DNA from: Egbenema bharatensis
GTDB lineage: Bacteria; Cyanobacteriota; Cyanobacteriia; Elainellales; Elainellaceae
Assembly: GCF_048077055.1 (NCBI RefSeq)
Contig: NZ_CP182236.1
Coordinates: 2,666,001 to 2,730,000 of the forward strand
Reading direction: 5' to 3'
DNA: 64,000 nucleotides
The first letter of the stretch is position 1, and each line of letters starts with the position of its first letter. A program made the translations under genes and the position numbers. Under the pieces are notes generated by a model. The model saw nothing but the letters and a program-made list of their open reading frames with translations. It was not told the origin of the DNA and made no database searches. This document shows, piece after piece, positions 8,263 through 17,586 of this stretch.

Positions 8263-9300
8263 ATGACCAATCACTCTCCCCATACACCAGAAACCGAGCG
8301 ATCGACCCAGTTTACTCAGTCTTCTGCCCATTCCAACCTCAAGCAACCTCCTTTTGCCAGGGCCGACCAGCAAACGGCTTTACCACCAGCCCGATCGAGA
8401 TGGAGAAAGCTGATTATCTACCTGTCCACCTTAAGCATCACCGCTTCTCTGGGAGCCGGTAGCGGACTCCTGCTGCTCCAGTCTTACCAGATTTGGATGG
8501 CTAAACGACAGCAGGCTGAAACTAGAATCTTGAACCAGGCAAGCCGCTACCGCCAGCAGGGGGAATTCGATCGCTGTATTGAAACAACTCAGCAACTCCC
8601 GGAGCATCGAATCAGCCTATTAATCCAACAGAGCTGTGAGGAACAGCGGGATCAAGAGAAACTGAAGCAGGCTGATCAGTTGGCCTTTGTGCAGGGTCAG
8701 TTTGCCATGGGAATTTCCCTGGCCCAGGAAATCACCAGTCCCGCCCTCCAAGAACCTGTCAGTCAATTTATCCGACGGGCGACTCAACGCATGATGACAT
8801 TCATGGAGGACTACTATCGAGAAGGCAGAATCGATGATGCTATCCACGTTGCCAGAGCGATCGATGATAGCAATCCCCTCTACTTAACCGTACAGTCCAG
8901 AATTCTGCGCATGCAAAGCGAATGGAGTGCGCAAAGTCAGTTATTTGACATGGCTCAAGCCCAGTTTAGTGCCGATGAACTAGATGCCGCAGACCAGTCT
9001 TTGCAGTCTATTACCCATCCCTACTGGCGCAAGCAGTCCCAGAGGATTCAGGATGCCGTGGAAAATCGTCGTCAGACCCTGGAGGCGATCGTGGCAGATG
9101 CGGAACAGGCTTTAGAGCAAGGTAATTTCGATCGAGCCATTGCACGGGCGAATTCCCTGCCGCAAACGGAACCCTGGTCGAACACAAAGGCAGAAATTCT
9201 GACTGAAGCGAAACGGCTGGAAGATCGACAATTTTTCTACCAAACATTGGCCTTAATCGTTGTATTTTTTCTGTTTATTTTGGTGGCATTTCCCAGGTAG
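8263..9300 (+). CDS. Membrane protein with TPR-like helical repeats, unknown function
   Basis: 345 residues from ATG at 8263, preceded by AGGTGG. A polar, Ser/Thr/Pro-rich N-terminus (1-45) leads to a membrane span at about 47-68. Next comes a long helical region with repeated [A/Q]xxxxxxGxFDxAI-like units (RQQGEFDRCIET, YREGRIDDAIHVA, LEQGNFDRAIARA), which resemble degenerate TPR hairpins. A second span, LALIVVFFLFILVAF, ends the protein. The loop between spans is probably on one side of the membrane. I recognise the layout from uncharacterised cyanobacterial proteins but cannot give a function. The gene appears monocistronic. Confidence 0.75.
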   Translation: MTNHSPHTPETERSTQFTQSSAHSNLKQPPFARADQQTALPPARSRWRKLIIYLSTLSITASLGAGSGLLLLQSYQIWMAKRQQAETRILNQASRYRQQGEFDRCIETTQQLPEHRISLLIQQSCEEQRDQEKLKQADQLAFVQGQFAMGISLAQEITSPALQEPVSQFIRRATQRMMTFMEDYYREGRIDDAIHVARAIDDSNPLYLTVQSRILRMQSEWSAQSQLFDMAQAQFSADELDAADQSLQSITHPYWRKQSQRIQDAVENRRQTLEAIVADAEQALEQGNFDRAIARANSLPQTEPWSNTKAEILTEAKRLEDRQFFYQTLALIVVFFLFILVAFPR

Positions 9301-9652
9301 AAAAGTCGGGGGAAATGCATACAGTATGTAAAGCGATCGATGTTTCTGTCTGTAGGAATAAGGTTTGAGAAAACGATTATTTTAGGATGGACTAAAGGAG
9401 TGATTTTAAGCCAAAACGCCGGAAAATTTGACCGTTCCAGGGTTGGTTTGAACTTCCTTCACTTATGTGAAGTTTAGGTATGGTCTGACCCCCTACCCCA
9501 AAGTTGTGTTCGAGCCGCAACTACGATAGGATTAGGTCTCAGGTTCTTGTTTAGAGGCTTGTCTCACTTGTGTGAGGTGAGTCTCGCATTGATGGGTCTG
9601 TACAGTTCAGGGTATGCTGAACCACCGCACACATCAGGTTAGTTAAACCGTT
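9301..9652. promoter_or_regulatory. Upstream region of STAND gene with two inverted repeats
   Basis: No gene is seen. Two related short palindromes stand about 105 bases apart: CTTCAC-TTAT-GTGAAG (9457-9472) and CTCAC-TTGT-GTGAG (9563-9576). Their shared spacing and TCAC/GTGA core could be operator half-sites or short RNA hairpins. Confidence 0.4.
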
Positions 9653-12600
9653 ATGAAGTTTGAAGATGTGTATGTCGTCCTGAACCAGGCTGTCTTGGAT
9701 CGAGAAGGGCGACCCTTAACCAAAGCAGAGCAATTCGTTCTTACTGGAGCTTGGAATGATGCAACCTACGAAACGATCGCTGAGCAATCCCATGAGTACA
9801 GTATTAATTATTTAAAACGGGATGTTGGCCCCAAACTTTGGAAGCTGTTAAGTGGAGTTTTTCATCTGGAAGTCAATAAGAAAAACTTCCGTGATGTGGT
9901 TCAACGGATAGTGTCAAAAAAACACTCAGACACTCCTTTGATCAGTGCTTTAAAACCTCCCGTTAGCCAAACAATCGTTGCATCACCCGATCGATATTCT
10001 GCTCCCTCCGAGGCTCCAAACCAACCACGCTACGATTTAGGAGAAGCAGTAAATGTCGATTTGTTTTTTGGGCGCGATCAGGAACTCAATAAATTAGAAC
10101 AGTGGATCGCGGATTCTGATCATCGATGCCGCATCGTCTCCCTGCTGGGAGTCGCTGGAATAGGTAAGACTTCCTTAGCTGTCAAGCTTGTAGAGCGCGT
10201 CAAGTCTAAATTTAAATTTGTCATCTGGCGATCGCTGAAACAGGCTCCCACCCTGACCGCACTGCTGGCCGACTTAATCGATGTTTTATCGGGAAAAACC
10301 GCCAAACTGAATGAAGACAGCGAAGCCAGTATTGCAGAATTGATGGACTATCTGCGGCAGTATCCCTGTTTGCTGGTACTCGATGATGTTGAGGCAATTT
10401 TGTCTCCCCAACGCAGTGCTGGGCGGTATCGCCAAGGGTATGAACAGTACGGCGAACTGATTAAATATATTGGGGAAGAAGCCCATCAAAGTTGCCTGCT
10501 GCTGGTGGGACGGGAAAAGCTGAATGAGGTCGCTCTGATGGAGGGCGTAAAGCTGTTTGTCAAATCCCGGAAATTATCAGGCTTGAGCGTCGAGGATGCG
10601 CAGAAGATCGTAGATGTAAAAGGGTTTCAGATCTTTGAAGCAGCCGATTCAGCCGAGGAAAGATTCCCTGGTTCGGCGATCGAATCGGCGGACTCCGAAA
10701 GCATTTCAGTTCTGGAACATATTCAAGCCTGGAATCAGCTGATTGAACATTACGGTGGTAATCCTCTGGCAATTAAGTTGGCCAGCACCGCTGTTTATGA
10801 GCTGTTTAACGGAGATGTCATCGCGTTTCTCTGCCAGAGTAGAAATGCAGCGGTCAGTTCTGAACATAATCAGTTTCCTTACCAGGGTAAAACCATTCAC
10901 AGTAAGACTATTTTTGATAGCATCTACGATTTGATTGAGGAGCAGATTAATCGCCTCCCCAAAGATGAGCGGACGATTCTCAACTGGCTTGCGTTGAGCT
11001 ATGCCCCTGTGTCCTATGTGGAATTGCAGAATGCTATCCTTTCCCCGGAAGTCCGACGCAAGTTCTTGGGGCTTTTGAAGTCCCTGAAGGATCGATCGCT
11101 GATTGAAGTAGAGCCACCCGGATTCACCCTACAACCCGTGATTCGGGAGTTTCTGATTGAAAAGCTAATTGAACAACTGCTGGATAATCTCAACAACATC
11201 GATCTGGTCATTGCTGCCGATCAGGAACCAGAACTCAATCAATATGCCCTGATCCAAGCCAGAGCCGAAGACGATGCGATCGAACGGCAAATTTTAGCCA
11301 TTATCCAGCCCATGCTCGATCGATTACTGACGGATTACGGTAGTCAGGAGGCAGTGGAACAACAACTAAAATTTGTGCTGCAACGACTTCAGGCGGTTCC
11401 TGCGCTCAAGATTGGATATGCTGCTGGAAATGTGATCAACCTGCTACGTCGGCTCAAGCAGGCAACCCCTGATCGAGGGTTCAGTGCTCTGGAGGGCTAT
11501 AACTTTGCCAATCTCGATTTGCGGCAGGCTTGCTTGCAAAACACCAGTCTGCGCCGAGTCAATTGTCGCAATGCAGAGTTGAGCACTGCTGTATTTACAG
11601 AACCGATCGCAGACATCCTATCGGTTTGCTGTGATGCCAAAGCGCAGTGGTTTGCGGTGGGAGATATGGAGGGAAAAATCCACGTCTGGAAGTTTGTTCC
11701 CCACTCTAAACTGGTGGTGAAATATCGCAGTTGGCAGGGGCACGATAGCTGGGTGCGTACGGTGGCCTTTGATCCCAAAAGCCAGATGTTGGTGAGCGGC
11801 AGTAACGATCGAACTGTAAAGCTCTGGGATGTCCATACCGGGCAATGCCTACGCACCTTATCCAGCAAGGACTGGGTTCGAACTGCGCAGTTTAGCCCGG
11901 ATGGTCGTTTGTTTGCGATCGGCAGTGATGATTATTCCGTACAGTTATGGAGTGTCTCACTGGATGATCAGCCTTTTACCCTGACGAATGATTCCCATCT
12001 GGATCGGGTGCGAACGGTGGCCTTCAGCCCCAATGGAAAACTTCTGGCCAGTAGTGGAGATGATCAGACGATTATTCTCTGGGATGTGGCTCAACGCAGA
12101 AGTATTCAGCGATTGGAAGGTCACACGGATCGAGTCCGATCGCTATCCTTCAGTCCGGATAGTCAATGGTTAGCCAGCGGTAGTGATGATCGGACGGTGT
12201 TACTTTGGAAGCTTGATCACCTCACGACGGGGCAAATTTCTGAGCCGGAATTTGTATCCGAATCCGAACTAAAGCCGGAACAGAAATATACCGAACATAC
12301 CGATCGCGTTCGGGCGGTGATCTTTAGTCCCGATGGCAAGCTCCTGGTCAGTGGCGGAGACGATTGCACGATTTGGATCCGCGATCGACAACAAAAATCG
12401 ACCCTGCGGCTGGGGGGAGATTCTCCTAAGCGAATGGGACGGGTTCAATCCCTTGCCTTCAAGCCCAACAGCCGAATTCTAATTAGCGGTCATGATAACC
12501 AGATCTTGAAATTGTGGAATCTCAGTCGCTCTGGTTCAGTTAATGTTCCAGTGAAAAAGTTGCAAGGCTTTACCAATGGCATTCAAGCCTTAAAATTTAC

Positions 12601-13606
12601 TGCTCCCAATCTTTTGATCAGTGGATGTGATGATCATCGGATTCAAATTTGGGACATTAATCAATCCAATCCACCCACCCAACTGGTAGGACATACCGGA
12701 CGAATTACTACCCTGGCATTGGGACAATACGGCCCCAACCATCTACCTGTTCTGGCCAGCGGCAGTGATGATTGCACCGTGAAACTTTGGGATCTGCGAT
12801 CGGGTCATTGCCTCCAGACCTTTTCCTATACCACTCACTGGATCCGCACCGTTGCGTTCAACTGGACGGGCAAAATCCTGGCGATCGCCGGAGATGATCA
12901 ATGCATTCACCTGTGGGACATCGATCGACCCACCATCGCCCCTCGAACGCTGCGCGGACACAAACATTGGATTCGCTCGATCGCTTTTAGCCCCAATCCT
13001 GACATTCCTCTGTTGGCCAGTGGTGGAGATGATCAGGTGGTGATGGTATGGAATGCTCATACAGGGGAATGGTTGCGTTCCCTGGATAAGCATCAGCATC
13101 GGATTCGATCGGTGGTCTTTAGTCCAGACGGAACCCTGCTAGCGAGTGGCAGTGATGCTGCTGTGATCAAAATTTGGGATGTCCAGCGGGGAGAAGATAT
13201 TCAAATCCTGCAAACGGACTCCGACGATGGAGACAATGCCTGCGGAATTAAATCGATCGCCTTTAGCCCCGATGGTTCCCTGCTGGCCTGCGGTAATGAG
13301 GCTGGCATAGTGCGATTGTGGGATTTGGCGACCTGGGAGTACCAGATCCTAGCCGACGTGAACCTGGGCAACCGATCGCACCAACGGGGGGTGCATGCAG
13401 TCACCTTTAGCCCGGATGGACAAACGATCGCCAGCAGCGACCGGGATGGAGAAATCAAACTCTGGCAGGTGGCCACAGGGGCATGGCAAAGAACGCTGAA
13501 GACCGATCGACTCTGCACGGATATGGATATTACCGGAGCAAGAGGACTATCGGATGTCCAACGGGCAACCCTACTGGAACTGGGAGCGGTCGATCGAGCA
13601 CCTTGA
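9653..13606 (+). CDS. STAND ATPase (NB-ARC) with 14 WD40 repeats
   Basis: 1,317 residues. The N-terminal 90 form a helical domain (LTKAEQFVLTGAWNDATYETIAEQ) like the helix-turn-helix N-domain of cyanobacterial NB-ARC/WD40 proteins. The ATPase lies at about 135-420, with Walker A GVAGIGKTS (166-174) and Walker B LLVLDDVE. A helical linker and a short pentapeptide-like stretch (FANLDLRQACLQNTSL) follow. I count 14 WD40 blades (about 660-1275), enough for two seven-bladed propellers. STAND proteins oligomerise after sensing a ligand through their repeats, in signalling or antiviral defence. No nuclease or protease effector is visible, so the output is unknown. It converges with the next gene, 7 bases apart. 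Confidence 0.92.
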   Translation: MKFEDVYVVLNQAVLDREGRPLTKAEQFVLTGAWNDATYETIAEQSHEYSINYLKRDVGPKLWKLLSGVFHLEVNKKNFRDVVQRIVSKKHSDTPLISALKPPVSQTIVASPDRYSAPSEAPNQPRYDLGEAVNVDLFFGRDQELNKLEQWIADSDHRCRIVSLLGVAGIGKTSLAVKLVERVKSKFKFVIWRSLKQAPTLTALLADLIDVLSGKTAKLNEDSEASIAELMDYLRQYPCLLVLDDVEAILSPQRSAGRYRQGYEQYGELIKYIGEEAHQSCLLLVGREKLNEVALMEGVKLFVKSRKLSGLSVEDAQKIVDVKGFQIFEAADSAEERFPGSAIESADSESISVLEHIQAWNQLIEHYGGNPLAIKLASTAVYELFNGDVIAFLCQSRNAAVSSEHNQFPYQGKTIHSKTIFDSIYDLIEEQINRLPKDERTILNWLALSYAPVSYVELQNAILSPEVRRKFLGLLKSLKDRSLIEVEPPGFTLQPVIREFLIEKLIEQLLDNLNNIDLVIAADQEPELNQYALIQARAEDDAIERQILAIIQPMLDRLLTDYGSQEAVEQQLKFVLQRLQAVPALKIGYAAGNVINLLRRLKQATPDRGFSALEGYNFANLDLRQACLQNTSLRRVNCRNAELSTAVFTEPIADILSVCCDAKAQWFAVGDMEGKIHVWKFVPHSKLVVKYRSWQGHDSWVRTVAFDPKSQMLVSGSNDRTVKLWDVHTGQCLRTLSSKDWVRTAQFSPDGRLFAIGSDDYSVQLWSVSLDDQPFTLTNDSHLDRVRTVAFSPNGKLLASSGDDQTIILWDVAQRRSIQRLEGHTDRVRSLSFSPDSQWLASGSDDRTVLLWKLDHLTTGQISEPEFVSESELKPEQKYTEHTDRVRAVIFSPDGKLLVSGGDDCTIWIRDRQQKSTLRLGGDSPKRMGRVQSLAFKPNSRILISGHDNQILKLWNLSRSGSVNVPVKKLQGFTNGIQALKFTAPNLLISGCDDHRIQIWDINQSNPPTQLVGHTGRITTLALGQYGPNHLPVLASGSDDCTVKLWDLRSGHCLQTFSYTTHWIRTVAFNWTGKILAIAGDDQCIHLWDIDRPTIAPRTLRGHKHWIRSIAFSPNPDIPLLASGGDDQVVMVWNAHTGEWLRSLDKHQHRIRSVVFSPDGTLLASGSDAAVIKIWDVQRGEDIQILQTDSDDGDNACGIKSIAFSPDGSLLACGNEAGIVRLWDLATWEYQILADVNLGNRSHQRGVHAVTFSPDGQTIASSDRDGEIKLWQVATGAWQRTLKTDRLCTDMDITGARGLSDVQRATLLELGAVDRAP

Positions 13607-13613
13607 GCCCATC

Positions 13614-16271
13614 TCAATCAACGTGAAACATACCCACGGAGACTTCAAGTTCCCGGGCCACATCAATGGCGTGTTGCAGGGAAGCCGCTACCTTCCGCGA
13701 AGCGTTCGCGTTTTGCTCTGTCACCTGGGCAATACCCTGAATCCGGTTGGTCACCGTTTGGGACGTTTGGGTTTGAGAAATGGTGGCTTCAGTGATCGAT
13801 CGAAGCAGTTCATCAATATGATGGGAAACCGCTGAAATTTGATTCAGGCTGCGCTTGGCATCTTCAACTAAATGGGTTCCCTCCACAACTTTGTGGGTGC
13901 TGCGCTCCATGGCGGCCACAACTTCGCTGGTTTCAAGCTGAATCGATCGAATCATGTCTTCAATTTCTCGTGTTGCTGCCGCTGATTGTGCTGCCAGTTT
14001 GCCGATCTCCTCTGCGACGGATGCAAATCCCTGTCCCTCTTCCCCCGCCCGGGCCGCTTCAATCCCAGCATTGATAGACAGCAGGTTCGTCTGAAGGGCA
14101 ATTTGCTCAATCAGCGATACCGCCTTGGAAATTTCCTGCGACGATTCGCCCAACCGTTTCACCTTTTTCGCCGTTTCACCAATCACATCTCGCTGACTCA
14201 AGATGTTCTGCACCGCCCGATCGACGGCTGTTTTGCCCACTTCTGAAGTCTTGGAGGCTTGTTCTGCCACCTCTGAAGCGGTCTGGGCACTTTTGGCAAC
14301 TGAATCGATCGAGGTAATGACCTGCTGAATTGAATCCAGCGTTAGGTGAATTTCCTCAGCCTGCATCAGTGCAGTATCCGACAGTTGACGAATGGACTCC
14401 CGGTTATCGCTGATGGAATTGCTGACCTTGAAAACAGAAGCTTTTACATTCACAACAATCTGCTGCAAGCTTTCAACAATGGAATTGAAAAAGTCTGCAA
14501 CGGTACCCAGATCGGTGCTGGTGACTTCTGCACGTACAGTTAAATCCCCCCGTGCGGCCCCTTCTACATCATCCAAAAGGGCGATCAGTTGGTTTTGCAA
14601 GCTTTCCCGCTGCGCTCGCTGCTCCTCCGCCAAAAGTTTGGCCTGCTGAACGGCTAATTTCCGTTGTTCCATCAGATCAGCCCGTTCCAGGGCAAGCCCC
14701 ACCTGCGCTGCCGCCTGCGAGAAAAAGGAAATTTCCTGAGCTTCCCATTCCCGGACTCCAGAACATTGATGGGCAATCAGCAATCCCAGGAGCCGACTTC
14801 CCTGCTTAATGGGGGCAACTAAATTTGCCTGCACGTTAAAGGGTTCAAGTTGTCTGAGGTGACATTCCGTCAGTCCAGCAGCGTAGATGTTAGACGTAGC
14901 TTGCACTCGTCCAGCCCGATATTTGTCTACGTAGTTTTCAGCGAAGCAGGGGTCATAAATGGTAGCACCCAGGGCTTTGGGATAGGCTGCTGCGACAGAT
15001 TCAGCAACGATCGTCCCTTTCCACTCAGCATCAAATTGATAAATTATCACCCGATCGGCTCCCAGGGCGAGTCGGATTTTTGTAACGGGCAGTTTAGCAA
15101 AGACAGACTCTAGTGTATCTGCCTGCGCCATTTCCAGGGTGATATCCTTGAGCACCTGCGATTGTCTGGTTTCCTTTTCCCTGGACTGGAGTAGGGAGAG
15201 GCGATCGAGAATGGCTCCTAATTGAATTGCCAACTGCTTAAGGATATTAATTTCTGTTGTTTCCCAGGAATGGGTTTGGGTGCAGTCATGGGCAATCAGC
15301 AGACCAAACAACTGGCCTTCATTCAAGATGGGAACGACCAGATTGGCCTTAATTTTCAGGCGTTCCATCAGTTCCCGATGCTTGGGATGCAATCCGGCAT
15401 TCATCACATCTGAGGTGAACCAGACGCGATTGTGCCTGTAGGCTTCTAGTAAATCCTCAGGAATACAGGGATCCTGGATCGCTTCATTCAACGTACGAGG
15501 TAGTCCGGCTGCAACCGCTTCGTTGGCGATGTATCCACTCCAGTCTGGTTTGAAGCGATAAACTACAACACGATCGACTCCAAGGATATGACGCACCTGT
15601 TCTAATGCTTTTTTAAAGACGATTTTGACATCCTGCTCATCAACAATGCGAGCACTGGTCACTTCTGCAATTAATTGAGTGTATTGAGTAATAATGTCCT
15701 GTTCGTTTTGCAATCTTTTATTTTGTCTGCTGAGGGTATTAATGGACTGCACGATCGTATTAATATCGGTAGTATTTGTTTCAGGTAACGTAACCATATC
15801 CAGCGTTCCAGATGCTACCTTTTCAGCAATAATTGATAATTCGCGCAGGGGTTCAGCCATGCGACGAGATCGCATCCACGACATCGCCACAGCGGCAGAA
15901 CCTAAGGACAGCAAGGCTAAAACCGAGAGAAACTGAAAGTGGTTATCTGATTCGTTTGTGCCAGCGGTGGCCAGCGTAACAGGTTGATTGACAGGAGAAA
16001 AACCCGTAGACGCACTAGTAAAAAAGGGTTGGGCGATCGGCTCAACCTCGAGAACGGGTTGGATAAAATGGTCTGCGATCGTTTGAGGAGAGGTTTGAGC
16101 CGACTGAACCGAAGGTTGATGAGTGTCCAATGCTGGAGGATGGAACGGTTGGGCGGAGGAAGCCTCGGCGGTAAGGGGCAGGAAAAGGGTAGATAAAGCG
16201 GCCCACCGCAAGGAATAGGCTGGATCAAGAGAGCAGTGCTGAACCCGATCTCGGTTATTTTCGGAAGTCAT
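13614..16271 (-). CDS. Methyl-accepting chemotaxis receptor with two GAF domains, PixJ-like
   Basis: 885 residues from ATG at 16271; a TTG 48 bases upstream is less likely. Order: an N-terminal hydrophobic stretch (21-36), a Pro/Gln-rich loop, a membrane span at about 112-131, a HAMP-like linker, GAF1 (about 205-360), GAF2 (about 380-525), a second HAMP-like region (DLTVRAEVTSTDLGTV), then the MCP signalling hairpin with INAGIEAARAGEEGQGFA. GAF2 has a CH pair at Cys470-His471 (LTECHLRQL) and DPCF with Cys442. These are the canonical and second cysteines of DXCF cyanobacteriochromes. GAF1 lacks the CH cysteine (LHPKHRELM). It may therefore be a phototaxis photoreceptor. No CheA/CheW gene is nearby. 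Confidence 0.9.
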   Translation of the reverse strand: MTSENNRDRVQHCSLDPAYSLRWAALSTLFLPLTAEASSAQPFHPPALDTHQPSVQSAQTSPQTIADHFIQPVLEVEPIAQPFFTSASTGFSPVNQPVTLATAGTNESDNHFQFLSVLALLSLGSAAVAMSWMRSRRMAEPLRELSIIAEKVASGTLDMVTLPETNTTDINTIVQSINTLSRQNKRLQNEQDIITQYTQLIAEVTSARIVDEQDVKIVFKKALEQVRHILGVDRVVVYRFKPDWSGYIANEAVAAGLPRTLNEAIQDPCIPEDLLEAYRHNRVWFTSDVMNAGLHPKHRELMERLKIKANLVVPILNEGQLFGLLIAHDCTQTHSWETTEINILKQLAIQLGAILDRLSLLQSREKETRQSQVLKDITLEMAQADTLESVFAKLPVTKIRLALGADRVIIYQFDAEWKGTIVAESVAAAYPKALGATIYDPCFAENYVDKYRAGRVQATSNIYAAGLTECHLRQLEPFNVQANLVAPIKQGSRLLGLLIAHQCSGVREWEAQEISFFSQAAAQVGLALERADLMEQRKLAVQQAKLLAEEQRAQRESLQNQLIALLDDVEGAARGDLTVRAEVTSTDLGTVADFFNSIVESLQQIVVNVKASVFKVSNSISDNRESIRQLSDTALMQAEEIHLTLDSIQQVITSIDSVAKSAQTASEVAEQASKTSEVGKTAVDRAVQNILSQRDVIGETAKKVKRLGESSQEISKAVSLIEQIALQTNLLSINAGIEAARAGEEGQGFASVAEEIGKLAAQSAAATREIEDMIRSIQLETSEVVAAMERSTHKVVEGTHLVEDAKRSLNQISAVSHHIDELLRSITEATISQTQTSQTVTNRIQGIAQVTEQNANASRKVAASLQHAIDVARELEVSVGMFHVD

Positions 16272-16523
16272 ACCTGATACCTGACAAAACGACTCAAACA
16301 CAAATTGCACCAATGACAACTATCTGATGGACAAACCGCATGAACTAAAAGCTATACGAAGGACAGATAATTTAAAAACTTGATTAACGAACGATAAAAC
16401 ATACAAATGATGAACTGGATTGTCACGAGCTTTGCAATCCCACTCTGCACAAGCAACGAACTCTATAAACTACAAACGGTATGAGTAATGAACCGTATAA
16501 ATTACTAAACAGCGATAATAAAT

Positions 16524-16841
16524 TTATTCTGAAGCCAGGACGCGCCAACAAACCGATCGCGCTGCCTTAGAAGCCTCTCCACAGAGAAGAGACAGTCCAG
16601 TAACGCCACCCACCGCTCTGCCTGCAATTGCCAGTTCCGTTGTGACATATTGCACGCAGGCTTCAAAATCCTCTAGAGAATCAGGTCGTGCGTCTGGATG
16701 CTCCTCTTTCCAGGTCTGAGCAATGAACAGGGCGAGTTTTTCAAACTCCTGGCTCAGATGAAGGGACTGTAGTGTTCGACTGGGCGATCGATCCGGATTG
16801 AGCCGATGGGGATTGGTAGGCTGTGAGTTGTTCAAGACCAT
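16524..16841 (-). CDS. Small hypothetical protein
   Basis: 105 residues from ATG at 16841; the frame runs open to 16949 but the upstream part looks non-coding. The first 30 residues are Asn/Pro/Arg-rich. The rest is helical, LSQEFEKLALFIAQTWKEEHPD, and then an Ala/Gly-rich end with Cys (GLSLLCGEAS). No motif is recognised. It lies upstream of the receptor gene on the same strand, 252 bases away, so co-transcription is possible but not shown. Confidence 0.5.
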   Translation of the reverse strand: MVLNNSQPTNPHRLNPDRSPSRTLQSLHLSQEFEKLALFIAQTWKEEHPDARPDSLEDFEACVQYVTTELAIAGRAVGGVTGLSLLCGEASKAARSVCWRVLASE

Positions 16842-17586
16842 ACTTAACGAAATAGCGATTTGCAGTTGGAAGTATGAACTGCACCCTATGCGGCAATGCA
16901 CAACCTGGAGATTAACACTGGAAATGAACAGAAGCTGAGGTGTATCCAATAGAGTCAGCTAGAGCCAGCTAGAGCCAATTAGATCCAATAGGCTGAATTA
17001 ACTGGCAAAGTTTTTCTTTGAAGCAACTGACTGCTGGAATGGAACGCTCCAAGATGTTCATGGAACCCAACGGAGAGATCCAACACCAGATTGCGCTCTG
17101 TCAGGTGATCCAGTTCCTTAGGAACGCAAATTAAATAACTCCGATTTTTTCTGTACGGGCGCACAGCAGTGCGCCCCTTCTGGAGATTAAATTTTCGATT
17201 TCATTTGATCCGCGTTCCTTAGGAGAGCAGACTTAACTTGATTTTCGCAGGGTAGAAGCAGGACTATCCTTTATCAGCAAAAGGTATCGTTTCAAACACA
17301 GTGTCAGTTAACCAGCAAATGGATAAATACGCATCAGAACCAACGATGCACCCTGGAAATCCTACAAAGCCCAAACAAAACTCCATCAAAATTAGTTTTG
17401 CATTGGAGCAGTATGCTTTGGGTATTGATAATACGCTTTCTATAGCTAGGATAAAAACAAACTGTGCAAATCTCGGGTAAAGGTTAAGAAAGGTAAAGTA
17501 TTAGCTTAGTTTGATCAATACCGTACAGATCAAAGCAACTTGCTGCATCGAATTTTGCTTCATCCTTGACGAAATAGCCCTACCGA
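16842..17586. other. Intergenic region containing a MITE-like element
   Basis: I see no credible gene. Bases 17114-17224 form a MITE-like element, listed separately. The rest shows no clear signal. Confidence 0.5.
17114..17224. repeat. MITE-like element with variant core palindrome
   Basis: Its ends are inverted: CCTTAGGAACGCAAATTAAA at the left, and the complement CCTAAGGAACGCGGATCAAA at the right. The core is GGGCGCAC-AGCA-GTGCGCCC instead of the GGGCGGGCAAGATGCC type found in the other copies. A related core occurs at 32345-32375. Confidence 0.65.
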
